Position numbers and translations under genes: made by a program
Shown: positions 33,863-45,399 of the stretch, one piece after another
Layout of the letters: every line of letters starts with the position of its first letter
Position numbering within the stretch: the stretch's first letter is position 1
DNA from: Thamnaconus septentrionalis
Taxonomy: Eukaryota; Chordata; Actinopteri; Tetraodontiformes; Monacanthidae
Reading direction: 5' to 3'
Length of the DNA: 64,000 nt
Assembly (NCBI GenBank): GCA_009823395.1
Contig: CM020520.1
Location: 1,035,001-1,099,000, forward strand
Notes under the pieces: generated by a model
Told to the model about the DNA's origin: nothing
The model's database searches: none
Seen by the model: the letters and a program-made list of their open reading frames with translations, nothing else

Positions 33863-36800
33863 ATGAAAATCATGAAACTAAATGTGCACAAGGCATAAAT
33901 AAAGAATGAGAGCCGTCACGGCCGCAGTCTGTTCGGGCTGCTGCTGTCGTCTGTCAAGAGGTGCTTAGATAGCAACGCTGACAGACTAAAGAGACACTTC
34001 CTCTTTTCCCTTTGTTTCCCGTCGCAACTTCCCCACGCCGACCGGGTTCAGGTTTTCGCTCAAATGCGTCAAAAACTGGACAAACAAGCAGTTTGTTAAT
34101 TAGCCTGGACACTTACTGACACTGCAGGCAGCTGAGAACTAGCTCACATGCTGCCTCCACGTCTGGGCTGCTGCTGATCTTTTTTTTCTTCCTTTTCAGT
34201 TTAATTTCCTCACAGCTATTGAGTAACGCCGCACTATCTGTCGTATTTGGAGAGGAAAGTGTGTTTGCCGGTGTCGGGAAGGCTGTTAAACACTCTGAGA
34301 GGACGGCGTTTCCTTCCACTTTTCACTCTGTCTTTGCCGATAAAGCCCAACACCAGGCCTCTTTTTACTGCTGCCAGAATGGCTCTGTGTTCCTCTCTGT
34401 GAAGGGATTGAATCCGCTGATTCATTTTGGATCAGCCGGGAATGAAAGAAACGAGAAAAAGCTCCTTGCATCCTTTTGGCAGGATGTTTTTCCTTTTGTT
34501 TTTTTCCTCACATCGGGGCTTTACTAGAGAGCACATCTCCTGCCGGGAGAGAAAACCCCCACAATTAAATAACGCAGCGCTGCGTTCTTCAAATTCCCCA
34601 CCCTGTTTTTTTTAGGGATTTCCGAGCGGCTCCACCTTCCCTGCTGCGGCCCCTCGATCAATATTTGATCGAGGTCTCGGTCACGCTTTCCTGTTTTTAG
34701 CTCAGAATTCCTGCCCGAGATGTGGCATTTCCCAAAGCCGGGGATGGCAGCTTTGGCCAATATTTGATTTTCTAAGTGTGTAACCATAATCGGTGGCCTT
34801 TGAACTGCGTAATTTCAGGCATCAGTGGCTTTCATGTTCCTTGAATTGATTGGAGCCTGCAGTCCACTAATGTATTCAAGACCTTTTTGTGCACGCTTGT
34901 TTTGGCAGGAGCAAGGGAAGAGGGAGGAAAGAAAACACAAGAACAAGCGCAGCAACATAAACGTTGAACCCACCGGGGACGCGTTGGGAACACTTGACAG
35001 ATTGAGATCTGTTCTGAAGCTCGCTGGAGTTGCTAATGGAGCAAATTAACAACACTTTGCTTTCTTGGGGAAAACCACTTAGATTGATTTACTTATTTTC
35101 GTTTGACAAGGTGGTGAAATTTGAATGGGGGGGTGGGGGGGGGCAACTCCGCAGCAGTGTGCAGCTGGAACTAATTTCATTTATATTTCACCCCCCCTTC
35201 CAATTTCACCGGTGAGGGACTCGCTCAGCAGCGCTGGAGTTTTCCCCTCCTAGTCGGCCACTTTGATGACACTCGGACTGGGCAATAATTAAAAAACCTA
35301 TTTGCATAATGTTCCTCAAAAAAAAAAACTTTTATGGATGGCAAATTTAATTAAAGGCCCACACTTACACACCGTGACCTCGCTTTTTAACGGGGGGAGG
35401 GGGGCTAGATGCTATTTTTCTCCTCATTTCAAAGCAAGGCTAATTGCATCATTTGAAACCATTCTCCACCCTCTCCCATATTTCAGCGTCAGCGCTCCCG
35501 CAGAATGCCGTCATTTAGTTTGGAAGCGGCCAGCAGGACAATTAGAAGCCTCGGCGGTGGCGGCGGCTATTAAGTGGTGCGTTTGACTGAAGAAAAAAAA
35601 AGGGGGGGGATTAATTACTTAAAATGTTCTGCTGGATTCCCTGGCCGGCGCTTCAAAGTGAAGCTCCTGTGGGAGCCGGCGGCTGTTTGAGAGGATCGTC
35701 TGCGTCCCTGACAGCCACCGCTCTGAGCACCGCCTCCAAGAAAAGTTGGGGCCGCTTGGCGTTTTGACCACTGCTACCAAATTAGCCCACGGACTCGGCA
35801 AGGCGTGTCGTGTTTGGTGAGAAAAAATAGCAAGTCTAATGTGGTGGGGGTGACCGTCTTTGAGATCCAGTGGTGGATGATGAAAGAGCAGCAGGCAGTA
35901 AGCTGTAATACACACAGTCATTAAAAACGACTCGGAATTTAGAAGTGTTTTCTTGAAGCTTTTCAGTCATAATAATTAGAGGCATGATGACAATCGCAAT
36001 ATTCATGTTCATTGATTGTTGCCATTCATATAGCAGCCAGCCTAGATGGATAAACAGTGCCCGAGTGGAATCTGAAGAGAAGAAGACAAAAAAAAAAAAC
36101 GACTCCAAAAAAAGTAATCACGCTTGAGTGTTTTTACCGACTCCATCCAAGCATCAGCGCTGCTGAATCAAGTGTGTCTGTGAATAATGAACTCCGTATA
36201 GCAGCTCAGGGAGCCAATGAAAGCTTACACTTTAATCAATTACCAAATAATGAAATCGCTTCTTGGGCTTTTTTTCACAAAGATGTGGATCTTTATCTGC
36301 CTGGTGCAGTGCTGCACCCTGGAGACCCCCCAGTTAGACTGACCACACTGCACGCAACGATACCTGCTTCTGTCACAGCTAGACTCTGCTTGAGCTGCTG
36401 CAGCTCCGCCTCTTTCCCCCCAAGCGTCCTGATTGGACCATACATTGGATCGTTGGTACTGTACACGCCAGGCCTAAATGGTTGACTTTCTATTCTGACG
36501 GGGTTCGTGTCAAAACAAAGAAACAACAAACACAATCAAATTAAATCGGAGAGCTGCAAGCTGTTTGCTCACAATGCCGGCGGTAAATCCCACTTGAAAT
36601 TCTGCCCAGCCGGGGGCAGTGGTGAGGCGGACAGCCGGTGCCGTCAGCGGGACGAGCCGCAAGAATGCGAATGCGCCGCACGCAGCGCGGCCTGGCGTGC
36701 ACGCTAAACACACGCCTGCGTCCAACTCAAAGAGGAGTCAAACGGGAGCAAAGCCGGCGATCGGCCCCTGATTATCCTGTTAAAATAATAAAGCCCCGCA

Positions 36801-37082
36801 GGACCCCCGCAGGACCCCCGCAGCTCTCAGCTTTTAATTATATTCGATAACGAGACCCCCTTCGGCTCCGCCACCTTCGGTCAAGGACAATTTCAACCAT
36901 TCCCTGGCGGGGCCTCTTCCTCTTCTCTTCGCTGCGAGTGAAGTGAGTCAGTGAGTCACCGCAATCCTCAATCCTCTCGCTTTTTTCCAGGCGTCATCTT
37001 ACGAGCCAGCGAGCGAGGATCAGGCAGCGTTTGTTGCTGAACATCTCAAAGGATCGTTCTGCAGAGTTAAAAAAAAAGGGGG
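33863..37082. other. Non-coding stretch, no gene confirmed
   Basis: Low in microsatellites. Contains a 10-bp inverted repeat (34652-34674), an inverted POU octamer (35300-35307), G-rich runs (35128-35144, 35393-35402) and two 11-bp GCAGGACCCCC units (36798-36819). Open frames are short and unrecognised. Confidence 0.5.
34652..34674. repeat. 10-bp inverted repeat around TAT
   Basis: Left arm CCTCGATCAA and right arm TTGATCGAGG are exact reverse complements separated by TAT. It could be a hairpin or a dimeric protein site. Confidence 0.85.
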
Positions 37083-37792
37083 GTGTCCGGTAGAAGGAAA
37101 GAAAAAGAGGAGGAGGAGGTGGAGGAGGAGGAGGAAGAGGTGGAGTTGGAAGAAGAGAAAGAAAAGAAAGGACAAAATAGGAGGAAGAGGAGGAGGTGGA
37201 GGATCAGGACATGGAGGAGGAAGAGGAGGAGGAAGAGGAGGTGGAAGAAAAGGAGGAGGAAGAGGAGGAAGAGGAGGAGGTGGAGGATCAGGACATGGAG
37301 GAGGAAGAGAGGGGGAAGAGGAGGTGGAAGAAAAGGAGGAGGAAGAGGAGGAGGTGGAGGATCAGGACATGGAGGAGGAAGAGGAGGATGAGGTCCAGGA
37401 GGAGGAAGAGGAGGTGGAAGAAAAGGAGGAGGAAGAGGAGGAGGTGGAGGATCAGGACATGGAGGAGGAAGAGGAGGATGAGGTCAAGGAGGAGGAAGAG
37501 GAGGTGGAAGAAAAGGAGGAGGTGGAGGATCAGGACATGGAGGAGGAAGAGGTGGATGAGGTAAAAAAGGAGGAAGAGGAGGTGGAAGAAAAGGAGGAGG
37601 AGGAAGAGGAGGAAGAGGAGGAGGTGGAGGATCAGGACATGGAGGAGGATGAGGTCAAGGAGGAGGAAGAGGAGGTGGAAGAAAAGGAGGAGGTGGAGGA
37701 TCAGGACATGGAGGAGGAAGAGGTGGATGAGGTAAAAAAGGAGGAAGAGGAGGTGGAAGAAAAGGAGGAGGGAGGAAGAGGAGGAGGCTCCT
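37083..37792. repeat. Polypurine minisatellite, about 0.7 kb
   Basis: Plus strand almost wholly A and G, built from GGA/GAA triplets with a higher-order unit marked by GTGGAGGATCAGGACATGG at 37196, 37280, 37354, 37444, 37522, 37624 and 37693. Spacings are 84, 74, 90, 78, 102 and 69 bases; all but the 74 are multiples of three, so after 37354 the units stay in one frame. The resulting Glu-rich frame (37324-37794, EEVEDQDMEEEE-type) has no conserved domain, and other plus frames are open too, so I treat it as repeat DNA and not a gene. Triplex-forming potential is high. Confidence 0.93.
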
Positions 37793-38333
37793 AACCCTGT
37801 GCAGCTCGATACAGTAGCCTTCTCAGCCGGAGATCTAATTTCAGTAATTAGAGCCTTAAAGGGAAGTGGAATCTCATCACAGCTGGAAGATCAGATCGGA
37901 CACATCTGAGGCCGCCTTAGATCTCCCATTCAGCCCCTTTAGACAAAAGGCAGCAGGCTAATTAAGTCCGCCGGCCCCGGCGGTGGGCTTTGGCTGCATC
38001 GCCGTTTATTATTGCGGCGGCCGGCGAGAGGACAATGACTGCAGCGATAAGTCCTTCAGCCAGCGTCGTTCAGCCCCCAGTTTAAACAATCAGAGGAAAA
38101 ATGTGAGAAAAGAGGAGGGGTTGGGCTGGGGGGGGTGTGACTTTATTAGTCACAAACACGAGCAACACAAAGCGGCTGCAAACTCAATAGAAGCAAGAAG
38201 AAGCAGAAGAAGAAGAAGAGACTGTTTGATTTGCATTTTATACAGTCAGTTTTTCTTTTTTTAAGGAAAGAAGAAAAGATTTTTCTCCACGCTACAACTT
38301 TTCGCAGCAGCGCACTTACTGGCTTACCCCCCC

Positions 38334-38372
38334 CACACACACACACACACACACACACCACCACCACCACCC
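38334..38372. repeat. (CA)n(CCA)n compound tract
   Basis: Twelve CA units passing into five CCA units. Confidence 0.95.
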
Positions 38373-39385
38373 CACCCTCCAACATATTAGCGCACCACGT
38401 CCGAGTTTGCAGCCATTCATAATTGAGTGGCGTGTGATGAATAGCACCAGAGGTTCTTCCATTCTGAGGCTGACGGAGGGGAGCTGCTGCAATGAGCCGC
38501 GGCTCTCCTCCTCCTCCTCCACCACCTGCACCTCCTCCCCGCCGCAGCCTCCATCCATACATCTCAATATGGCAGACGATTTGCAACTGGCCCTGCGCTC
38601 CGAAAAAGGGGAGCTGTGAATTTATAGCGGCGCCACTTTGGCCATTTGCACGACTCTGCCGTTGCAGGAATTTCTTCCCCTTTAGCATTGACTGTATTTC
38701 ATCTGAATGAGCATACCGATACTTTTAGATAATGTTTTTAAGTTCTGATCACAGAGAAACTATTTTTTGATTTATTTTGTCTCCACCCAGGCGAGCCATT
38801 CAGAAGAGATTCTTATTGAGTTTCAGCTTAGTAGATAAAATGATAGTTTTCTTCGTCGTCTTTGAAAAGAAGACGTATTCCCGCACCTTTGGCCATCTGC
38901 CACACGAGCTCAGTGCGTACGTGTGCACGTGTCCCAGCCGCGGCTGTGTTGACTGCATTTGCTCCGGTAATCAGAAAAAATCGCCCTGTTGTTCCTTTTC
39001 CACAAACGTCCCCGGGCCAATCGGCCGCGGAGAAAAATATACCAGGCGAGAGTTGTGACACCCAGGTATTTAGCAGCACAGCCTCTTTATGGCAAACTAT
39101 TGATTTATGATCAGCCTCATAGCTCTCGCCTCGGGGGGGTGGAGCCATAATAGCCCTATTGATGCGTCCCACCCCTCCCAACCCATCCAATAGAGACGGA
39201 AGGAGCGTGCGGCCGATACGCGCCTGTTGCCGGCACTCATAAAGCCCAGTGATATCCTGTCAGGTGACGCCTCAGTCTTCCCAACACGCAGCCGCTCCAG
39301 AGTTTAAGCCAGGATTTATCGGCCGGCCGCCGGGAGATGGCTGCATAAATAAAAGGCAAGCGAAGGATACACGGCCCGGCCAAGG

Positions 39386-39419
<34 letters not shown>
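39386..39419. repeat. (CA)n microsatellite
   Basis: Sixteen CA units. Confidence 0.96.
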
Positions 39420-39421
<2 letters not shown>

Positions 39422-40197
39422 GTTGGCTCCTCCGCTGTTTATTGGAGGGGTTGAGGCCACTCCAGCTGATTGGAAAGAAAAAAAAGCGTGATTTGTTTTT
39501 GGCGGCGGAATGAGAGACGTTCCACTCTGCTCATTATTTCTTTTTTGTCCATAATGGGAAGCTGTAAAAACACGAGAGGCTGACGGAGGACGTGATGTCC
39601 TGCCGTCTCGGGGTCGCGACGCTCCAACCCTTGTGGTCAGAGACGGGATTTATCCCTTCCAATCCACTGGCATCTTTTACTCCACACGCCCCTAAGCGGT
39701 CATTCCTTCATTCCTTCATTCCTTCAACATTCCTTCATGCGTGTCCTTCTCTTTTCAAGTTCTCCAGATCTCCAGTTATTTATTTTGGGAAAACAGAGGG
39801 GTGGGAAGGGGAGAAAAATGTATGACTGCATGGCCGCTTCAGGCTTCCGTAGTTTACTGTAGCAGAAGGAGATTTTTTTATTTTTTTTTTTTTTCTGTCG
39901 GTGCCAACTTGTGTTTCTAACATCATCCATCCCTCTCAAAGTCGCCTTCCGTGCTCTTCTGTTCCCCGCCGTTAAACCAACAGCAGCCACTTTCACTACG
40001 CGGCTGCCGTCACTCGATATACGGACGATGTTTGTCTCGGCTTTAGTGGCAACTTCTCCAGCAGCGGCGCAGCCGTGTGCTGCCGAGCGGGCAAGCGTCT
40101 CTTTTTCAAATATCGCAGGCAGGAGGCAGAGGGATTTTTTTTTTTTTGCAGCTGGTAGTAGGTGAGAATAGAAAGGAGAGAGGAAAGAGGAAAAGTG

Positions 40198-40219
40198 AAA
40201 AAAAAAAAAAAAAAAAAAA
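40198..40219. repeat. Poly(A), 22 bases
   Basis: Uninterrupted A run after purine-rich sequence. Confidence 0.95.
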
Positions 40220-40358
40220 GGACGCCCAGGGGTGCTTTGATCGCCATTTCAACATCTATTACTTTGGCTCAGGAGAGACAAGGAGAGTGAGCGGTATAAA
40301 TTAACATCAAAGGTGGATCGGCCTAATGGGGAAAGGTCTCCTCGCCCTCCCGTGTACG

Positions 40359-40359
<1 letters not shown>

Positions 40360-40389
<30 letters not shown>

Positions 40390-40394
40390 ACACA
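40360..40394. repeat. (CA)n microsatellite
   Basis: CA units with one GA interruption. Confidence 0.95.
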
Positions 40395-40479
40395 TGCAGA
40401 GGGTGAAATTACGGCGCCTGCTGCCTACCTGCTTTAATTATTTCACAAGAACGTGGCTCAAAGCTACAATAAAATCAGC

Positions 40480-40810
40480 TCATCCAAACCTGCATTGTTC
40501 CTGAATGATAATTTAACCTTGGTGCAATCTTCTCTTCATCGGCTGAAATAACTGCTGATGTCATCTCTTTATTGTTATTTAGCGAGCAGATCAGCGCTGG
40601 CGTGTGTGACTCCATATTGACTGCTTCAAAAAACAAAACAGCCTCTTTTCTCTTTAGGTTGAATGCACAACACGCTGCATCTGAGCTCACGCGGCAACGT
40701 GATTAGCATAAGAAGGGCCACGCTGCCTGGAATATTCACTGTGTTTCCTCGCAGCGGAACCGACGTACATCGCATAAAACGCGCTTTGTGCCGTTTGACA
40801 GATTTTCATG
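40480..40810. promoter_or_regulatory. Candidate conserved non-coding block
   Basis: Repeat-free, with AT-rich islands (AATGATAATTTAACC, TTATTGTTATTTAGCG) and AACGTGATTAGCATAAG between GC-rich parts. No sustained frame. Composition suggests regulatory DNA; untested. Confidence 0.22.
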
Positions 40811-41915
40811 TCCACCGGGCTGAAAAGCCGAGTGAGAGAGTGAGGGGAGGTGCGGAGGGAGGAGGGAGCAGTCGTGGTGATGAAGATTGTGACGCTGAAG
40901 GAGTCGGAGCCGCTCGGCAGCCACGGCTCCTGTTGTGTTTGTCGTGCTCCTTCTTTTGTTGCCTTTTCCTTCTTGTTTTTTTTTGAAAGGATAATAAAAT
41001 GTGAACCCAGCCGTTGAGATATTCCGCTTCCCTTTGACACTGTGAGAACATGTAGCTGGATTCCGCCGACGCCCGCAGCTGTTTTTAACATGTTTGCGAC
41101 GAGGAGGAGTGCTGGAAACATGAAGAAACAACCAGAGTTTTTCTGTCTTCCTCTGCCATGCAGCCAGTTGGAGGTCAAAGTTCTTGATGCACAAAGTGTG
41201 GCTCAAGGACAAACGGCATCAACAGCACTTTTGAAGGGGAAAATATAAAATGTTGTCTTGGGCTGCACTCGGTTCCCTCGCAGTTAAAGTGTGTTTACTC
41301 CCCTTTCACACACATAAAAGTGAGGATTGAATTCTGAGTTACCACTAGTGTGTGTGTGTGTGTGTTTGGGGAGGTGTATTTTGTTAGTGCAATAATCAAT
41401 AGTTGATTGAAGGATCAGTGGAGAAACGGACAGGAGCAGAGACGCTGCGAGCGCAGCTCTTGACTTTCAATCTCCCAGGCCTTTAAAATGACACCATTTC
41501 ATTCCAGGAAGCCTTTTATTGGAGTCGCTCATGCATGGCACCATTAAAAAAATCTGCCCTCCAGCCATTTTCATTTTATTTTTTTTATTTTCACTTCACT
41601 CAAACTATCCACACTGGGCAATTTTCCTGCAGATCCTCCTGTAATCACCGTCCCTGTGCAGAAACACTCGGCTAATTAAGACACATGAGCCGCAGCATCC
41701 TCTCGTAGCGCCTTTCCTCCTCCTCGCTGGGCCGTGATTGGTTGGCCAAACACGGGATGATGGATACATTTCCCTCAAGACGGGACCTTTAATTAACTGC
41801 CTTTTGTCATTAATGGAAGGAGGCAAAAAAGAAAAGGAAAAAAAGGAGGAAAAATAGGGAGCCCGGTGGCTTGTGAGGAGACCGTAATCACAGCCAGCTC
41901 GCAGTCCCACAGCCG

Positions 41916-41956
41916 CACAACACAACACGACACAACACAACACAACACAACACAAC
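41916..41956. repeat. (CACAA)n pentanucleotide array
   Basis: Eight CACAA units with one CACGA variant. Confidence 0.96.
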
Positions 41957-42237
41957 GTGGTGGTGAAACGTGGCCGAGAGCACGGCGGCGCTGATGTCAT
42001 GCATATTTAAAAAATAAAATAAAATAAAAAAAACCCTGGTCCCTGTCCTCTGGATTCACTCTCAGCTAATGAGTTACCCTTGGAAAATAATTGTCTTATC
42101 ACTCTCGTTAACACTTTTGCCACTTGAACTTCCATCGGTGCGCCAAGCGCAGGCACCGGGGTTGATATATTACCGTAATTACATTATTAGATTAACCTGC
42201 GAGACGCTAATCGGGTTTATGTTGGCAGCTTCGGCAG

Positions 42238-42238
<1 letters not shown>

Positions 42239-42276
<38 letters not shown>

Positions 42277-42284
42277 CACACACA
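42239..42284. repeat. (CA)n microsatellite
   Basis: About twenty-two CA units with one TG interruption. Confidence 0.96.
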
Positions 42285-42341
42285 GTCGGGGGAACTGGCC
42301 AATAAAATTGCAGCACCCTCGCTGTGATCACCTGTGGCTTG

Positions 42342-42342
<1 letters not shown>

Positions 42343-42379
<37 letters not shown>
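42343..42379. repeat. (CA)n microsatellite
   Basis: Eighteen CA units; only 58 bases separate it from the previous tract, in the same orientation. Confidence 0.96.
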
Positions 42380-42380
<1 letters not shown>

Positions 42381-43451
42381 TGGCTTCCTGCAGATTCTGC
42401 CGCAGCTTCCTGTCACGCCCCCTTTAAAATGACTAATGCAGAGAAGCGGGGGAGTGAGGGGGGGTGGAGGGAGGTGGTGGGGGGTGCCACAGAGTGAACT
42501 CATGTTCCGGTTGTTGCGGTTGTTCCGTGTCACTGTGAGCATCTTCCCGGCTCTGACAGATCGGCCAATTAACCTTATTTACCGCGTCTCCCCTCATCCT
42601 CTAACGAGCTCCACTGGGCTTCCGTCTAATAACGAGCTGCCGAGTTCGGGGACCGTCGACGCGCTTTGCTTCCAATTGTGTGTGCCGTGCCGTGGCCTGC
42701 CGCAAATTATCCAGGCAGGGTGCGTGCGAGCGTGAGCGTGCGAGCGTGCGAGCGAGCACTCCAACCTGAGCGGCTCCGTGATCAGGAAGCTTCACGTGGA
42801 GCCGCCTCAGCGGCCGGTGCGCCGCTTATTGGCTCTCTGGTTGACTGATCTTCTTTTCCCCTCTTGGTCCTCGTGCTCAGTTGATCCAAGATAAAATGGC
42901 AACACGGAGCAGTCCAGGTCCATCGCTTGAGTCAATATCTGATTGTTTGTCCCTCTACTTTGGAAAAATGAAGCTTAAAATTCTGTTTCTGGGAGGAACT
43001 TGATGATCAGGGTGAGTGTGTGCATCAACGTCCGCGAGCAACCAGAACTTTGCAAACTGGACGGTGACACCCTGAACCCGATGACTCGTCCAAATGTGTG
43101 ACTTCCTGCAAGGTTAAAGTTCACCAGGGGGGCACGACACCCAAGTGAGGAAGAGTGCACTGCACTCTCTCTCTCCAGACTGAATCACATTCCAACAAAG
43201 TAAATATGGAATAAATGGATTTCCACAAATAGAAAGTACATTTCTCACATGGTGTGAAAATGGCCATTAATGATGAGAATTTGACCGCACTCTGCTTCTT
43301 CCCACGCCTGCAACATTGAGTGCAGCCATTTTCATTTCACTGCACAGAGCTGAAGGCACAACTGACATATTCAACCTGTTCTTTTCCTTCATACACTGCA
43401 CTTTGGACACAAAGTTTCTATGACGTAAAGGAAAGAAGGGGAGAAAAACAA

Positions 43452-43454
<3 letters not shown>

Positions 43455-43504
<50 letters not shown>
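43455..43504. repeat. (CT)n microsatellite, 50 bp
   Basis: Twenty-five pure CT units. Confidence 0.97.
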
Positions 43505-43508
<4 letters not shown>

Positions 43509-44028
43509 TTGTGATTCATCTATTCAGGTGAGCTGGCCATCGGGGCAGAAAAGCTCGGCGCTCCGTGACCTTGAGCGGACAGGCTTTGGTCTCGGGCTGT
43601 GATTTTAGCCGCCGTCCCTGCTGTGTTTGCTGCGGACGCCTGTGGAGACACTAATGCAGGCCGAGGAAGGCCTAATACCTAACTCTGAGTCTCCTCCTCC
43701 TCTTCCTCAACCTTCAGCCTCTCCTGAAGAAGGAAGGAACCCGGGGCACTCTTGAAGCGTGCACGGGTGCATGCGCATCCCTTCTTTTTATTCGCATGTT
43801 GGCCATCCTCCCGGGCCTCCTGTCCTGCAGCCCGTGAGTGGGCTTCCGTGCCGTGCACTTATTGTGCAGTGCACTGATCTCCACACGCTTGTAGCCTTGT
43901 CCTAAAAAACCGCCTGCTGCCGCTTTGCACTTAATGGAAGTGACTGTTTTTCCCCTTTTTTCTTTCTAACCGCTGCTTCTTTGTCTTCTCCACTGCAATC
44001 AGACAGTAAAGCCAGTCAAGGCGAAAGA

Positions 44029-44379
44029 ATGCTACTCATGTGTCATATGCTAAGTGCTTGGTTGACATTGTTAGCGCTTGTTTTCAAAGTGCAGGACACG
44101 CAGGCAGCTTTGACTGAGCTGTTGTTTGCCACGTGGCGGATGGAGGATCGTCTGTGTTGGGGAGGAAAATTGACTGTCGTCAGTGATCTACGGGGACGTG
44201 GCGAAAGAATCAAGGAGCTCATCAAATCAACGGTGAATATTTTAAAGAAGCAGGAAATGACCGGAGTTGTGACTCAGCGGCTGTCGATGATTTCCAGGGA
44301 GAAGAAAAACATTTCTGTTTGCTTCAGGATTTGCGACTCTTCATTTGTTCAAGGCAACTTGAATTTATGGCATTCATAA
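44029..44379 (+). other. Unproven 116-codon ORF with signal-peptide-like start
   Basis: From an ATG at 44029 the frame runs to TAA. The first 26 residues have a hydrophobic core (AWLTLLALVF) and a plausible cleavage site after DTQA, followed by a basic/amphipathic mid-part (RIKELIKSTVNILKK) and a tail with two nearby cysteines (SVCFRIC). A pyrimidine tract with AG (about 43970-44002) just upstream resembles a splice acceptor. I do not recognise the protein. A frame this long is expected by chance in 64 kb, so this is a candidate only. Confidence 0.12.
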
Positions 44380-44495
44380 TAGTAGTAATGATTGGAAAAA
44401 AAAACCCACTGCATAACATTGTCCTCACTCTCGGCTGAATGCTAAGATCTGTAAAGCACGCAGGTGCCCTGCTAAGTGCAGCCTTCCCATCTTTT

Positions 44496-44514
44496 GGATG
44501 GATGGATGGATGGA
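44496..44514. repeat. (GGAT)n tract
   Basis: About four to five GGAT units. Such tails end several fish SINEs and LINEs, but no element body is recognisable beside it. Confidence 0.85.
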
Positions 44515-45047
44515 GGGGACAAAAAAGAATTAAAGGACCAAAGAAGAGGAGGAGGAGCAGCAGGGTGGAGGTGGGCTGGGCTGGTGCTGCTGCAGAGCCA
44601 TCGGAAGAAAATGCAGCACGTCACCTCCACTAATGCAGCAGAGGCCATCAGATCATCAGGCTGGCGAGCAGCGCTCACCTTTACTGGGATTGTGAAGGCT
44701 GATGAATCGCACCTGCCTGCACGCTGCTCCCCGTCCAGCCGTCCCTCTATCGTCTGTCTCCTCCTCCTCCACCTCCTCCACCTCCTCACCCCTCCTCCCC
44801 CTTCTTCACCTCATCTCCGTCCTCCTCCTCCTTCTCTGCCTCCTCCTCCGCTGCCGCTGCCCGATCCCCGCATCTCATCCATCTTATTAGGGGCAAAGTG
44901 TCCTCCAATATGCGTGCCTTCACAATGTGCAGGCAGGGATCGATTCTGTCCATCTGAGTGGCTTTGGTTGGGAAATAAATAAAGAAATGAATGCATACAG
45001 GAATGCTTTGCATCTCTATAGCGCGGCAGTGTTTGACTCATGTCTGC

Positions 45048-45081
45048 TCAGAGCTATTAAGATCTCAGAGCTATTAAGATC
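45048..45081. repeat. 17-bp tandem duplication
   Basis: TCAGAGCTATTAAGATC occurs twice in direct tandem without mismatch. Confidence 0.93.
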
Positions 45082-45127
45082 TGCTAAAGAAAAAGAAGAA
45101 AATCATGTTGTGCAGTTCATTTCAAAA

Positions 45128-45141
45128 AAATAGCCCATCAG
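45128..45141. repeat. Target-site duplication of the SINE, left copy
   Basis: AAATAGCCCATCAG, exactly repeated at 45386-45399. Confidence 0.8.
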
Positions 45142-45385
45142 TCTGCGCAGTGGTTTCCTTGCAAGCTGGGTTCGATTCCGGGCCCGGGCCTGGGACCTTT
45201 CTGTGTGGAAAATGCGTGGAAAAAATCACTCCAAAAACATGCATGCGAGCTCAATTGAAGACTCTAAAAAATGAATGGTTGTTTGTTTTTTGTGCGATGA
45301 ACTGGCGAAGGGTGTCACCCTGCCTTCGCCCTAAGACAGCTGGGATAGCCCATCAGCTGACCCTGAATTGGAATGGTATTTGATG
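45142..45385 (+). mobile_element. Degraded tRNA-derived SINE
   Basis: The 244-bp insert starts with an A-box-like GCGCAGTGG, has a perfect Pol III B-box GGTTCGATTCC (45169-45179), then sequence I know from a common fish repeat (GGGCCCGGGCCT, CTTTCTGTGTGG, CAAAAACATGCATG, GACTCTAAA, GATGAACTGGCGA, AGCTGGGATAG, GACCCTGAATTGG). Relative to that repeat a stretch after TGTGTGG is shortened. It is bounded by an exact 14-bp direct repeat, the size made by LINE-driven insertion. Mutations make it inactive. The family name is not certain without a library search. Confidence 0.8.
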
Positions 45386-45399
45386 AAATAGCCCATCAG
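45386..45399. repeat. Target-site duplication of the SINE, right copy
   Basis: AAATAGCCCATCAG, identical to 45128-45141. A 12-base internal copy (ATAGCCCATCAG) also lies inside the SINE at 45345-45356. Confidence 0.8.

Larger units (their letters stand above)
37793..40197. other. Non-coding stretch, no gene seen
   Basis: Contains an inverted POU octamer (38229-38236), CA/CCA and CA tracts, an eight-base ATTCCTTC repeat (39706-39741) and a T-rich run (39873-39894). No coding exon recognised. Confidence 0.5.
40811..43454. other. Non-coding stretch, no gene confirmed
   Basis: Holds a GT tract (41347-41366), the CACAA array, two CA tracts, and G-rich sequence at 42447-42483. 42060-42235 is AT-rich with TTATTAGATTAACC-type sites that look regulatory. 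No exon recognised. Confidence 0.45.

Noticed and set aside
37324..37794. A 156-codon acidic open frame
   Set aside because: It lies wholly inside the polypurine minisatellite; parallel frames are open too, and the residues simply reflect GGA/GAA triplets.
43981..44028. N-terminal extension of the 44-kb frame
   Set aside because: It would begin at TTG; the first ATG is at 44029.
44496..44514. A LINE or SINE 3' end marked by the GGAT repeat
   Set aside because: No element body or target duplication is visible beside it.
45142..45220. A functional tRNA gene at the B-box
   Set aside because: The A-box region is degenerate, no cloverleaf can be drawn, and the sequence continues into a SINE body with a target duplication.
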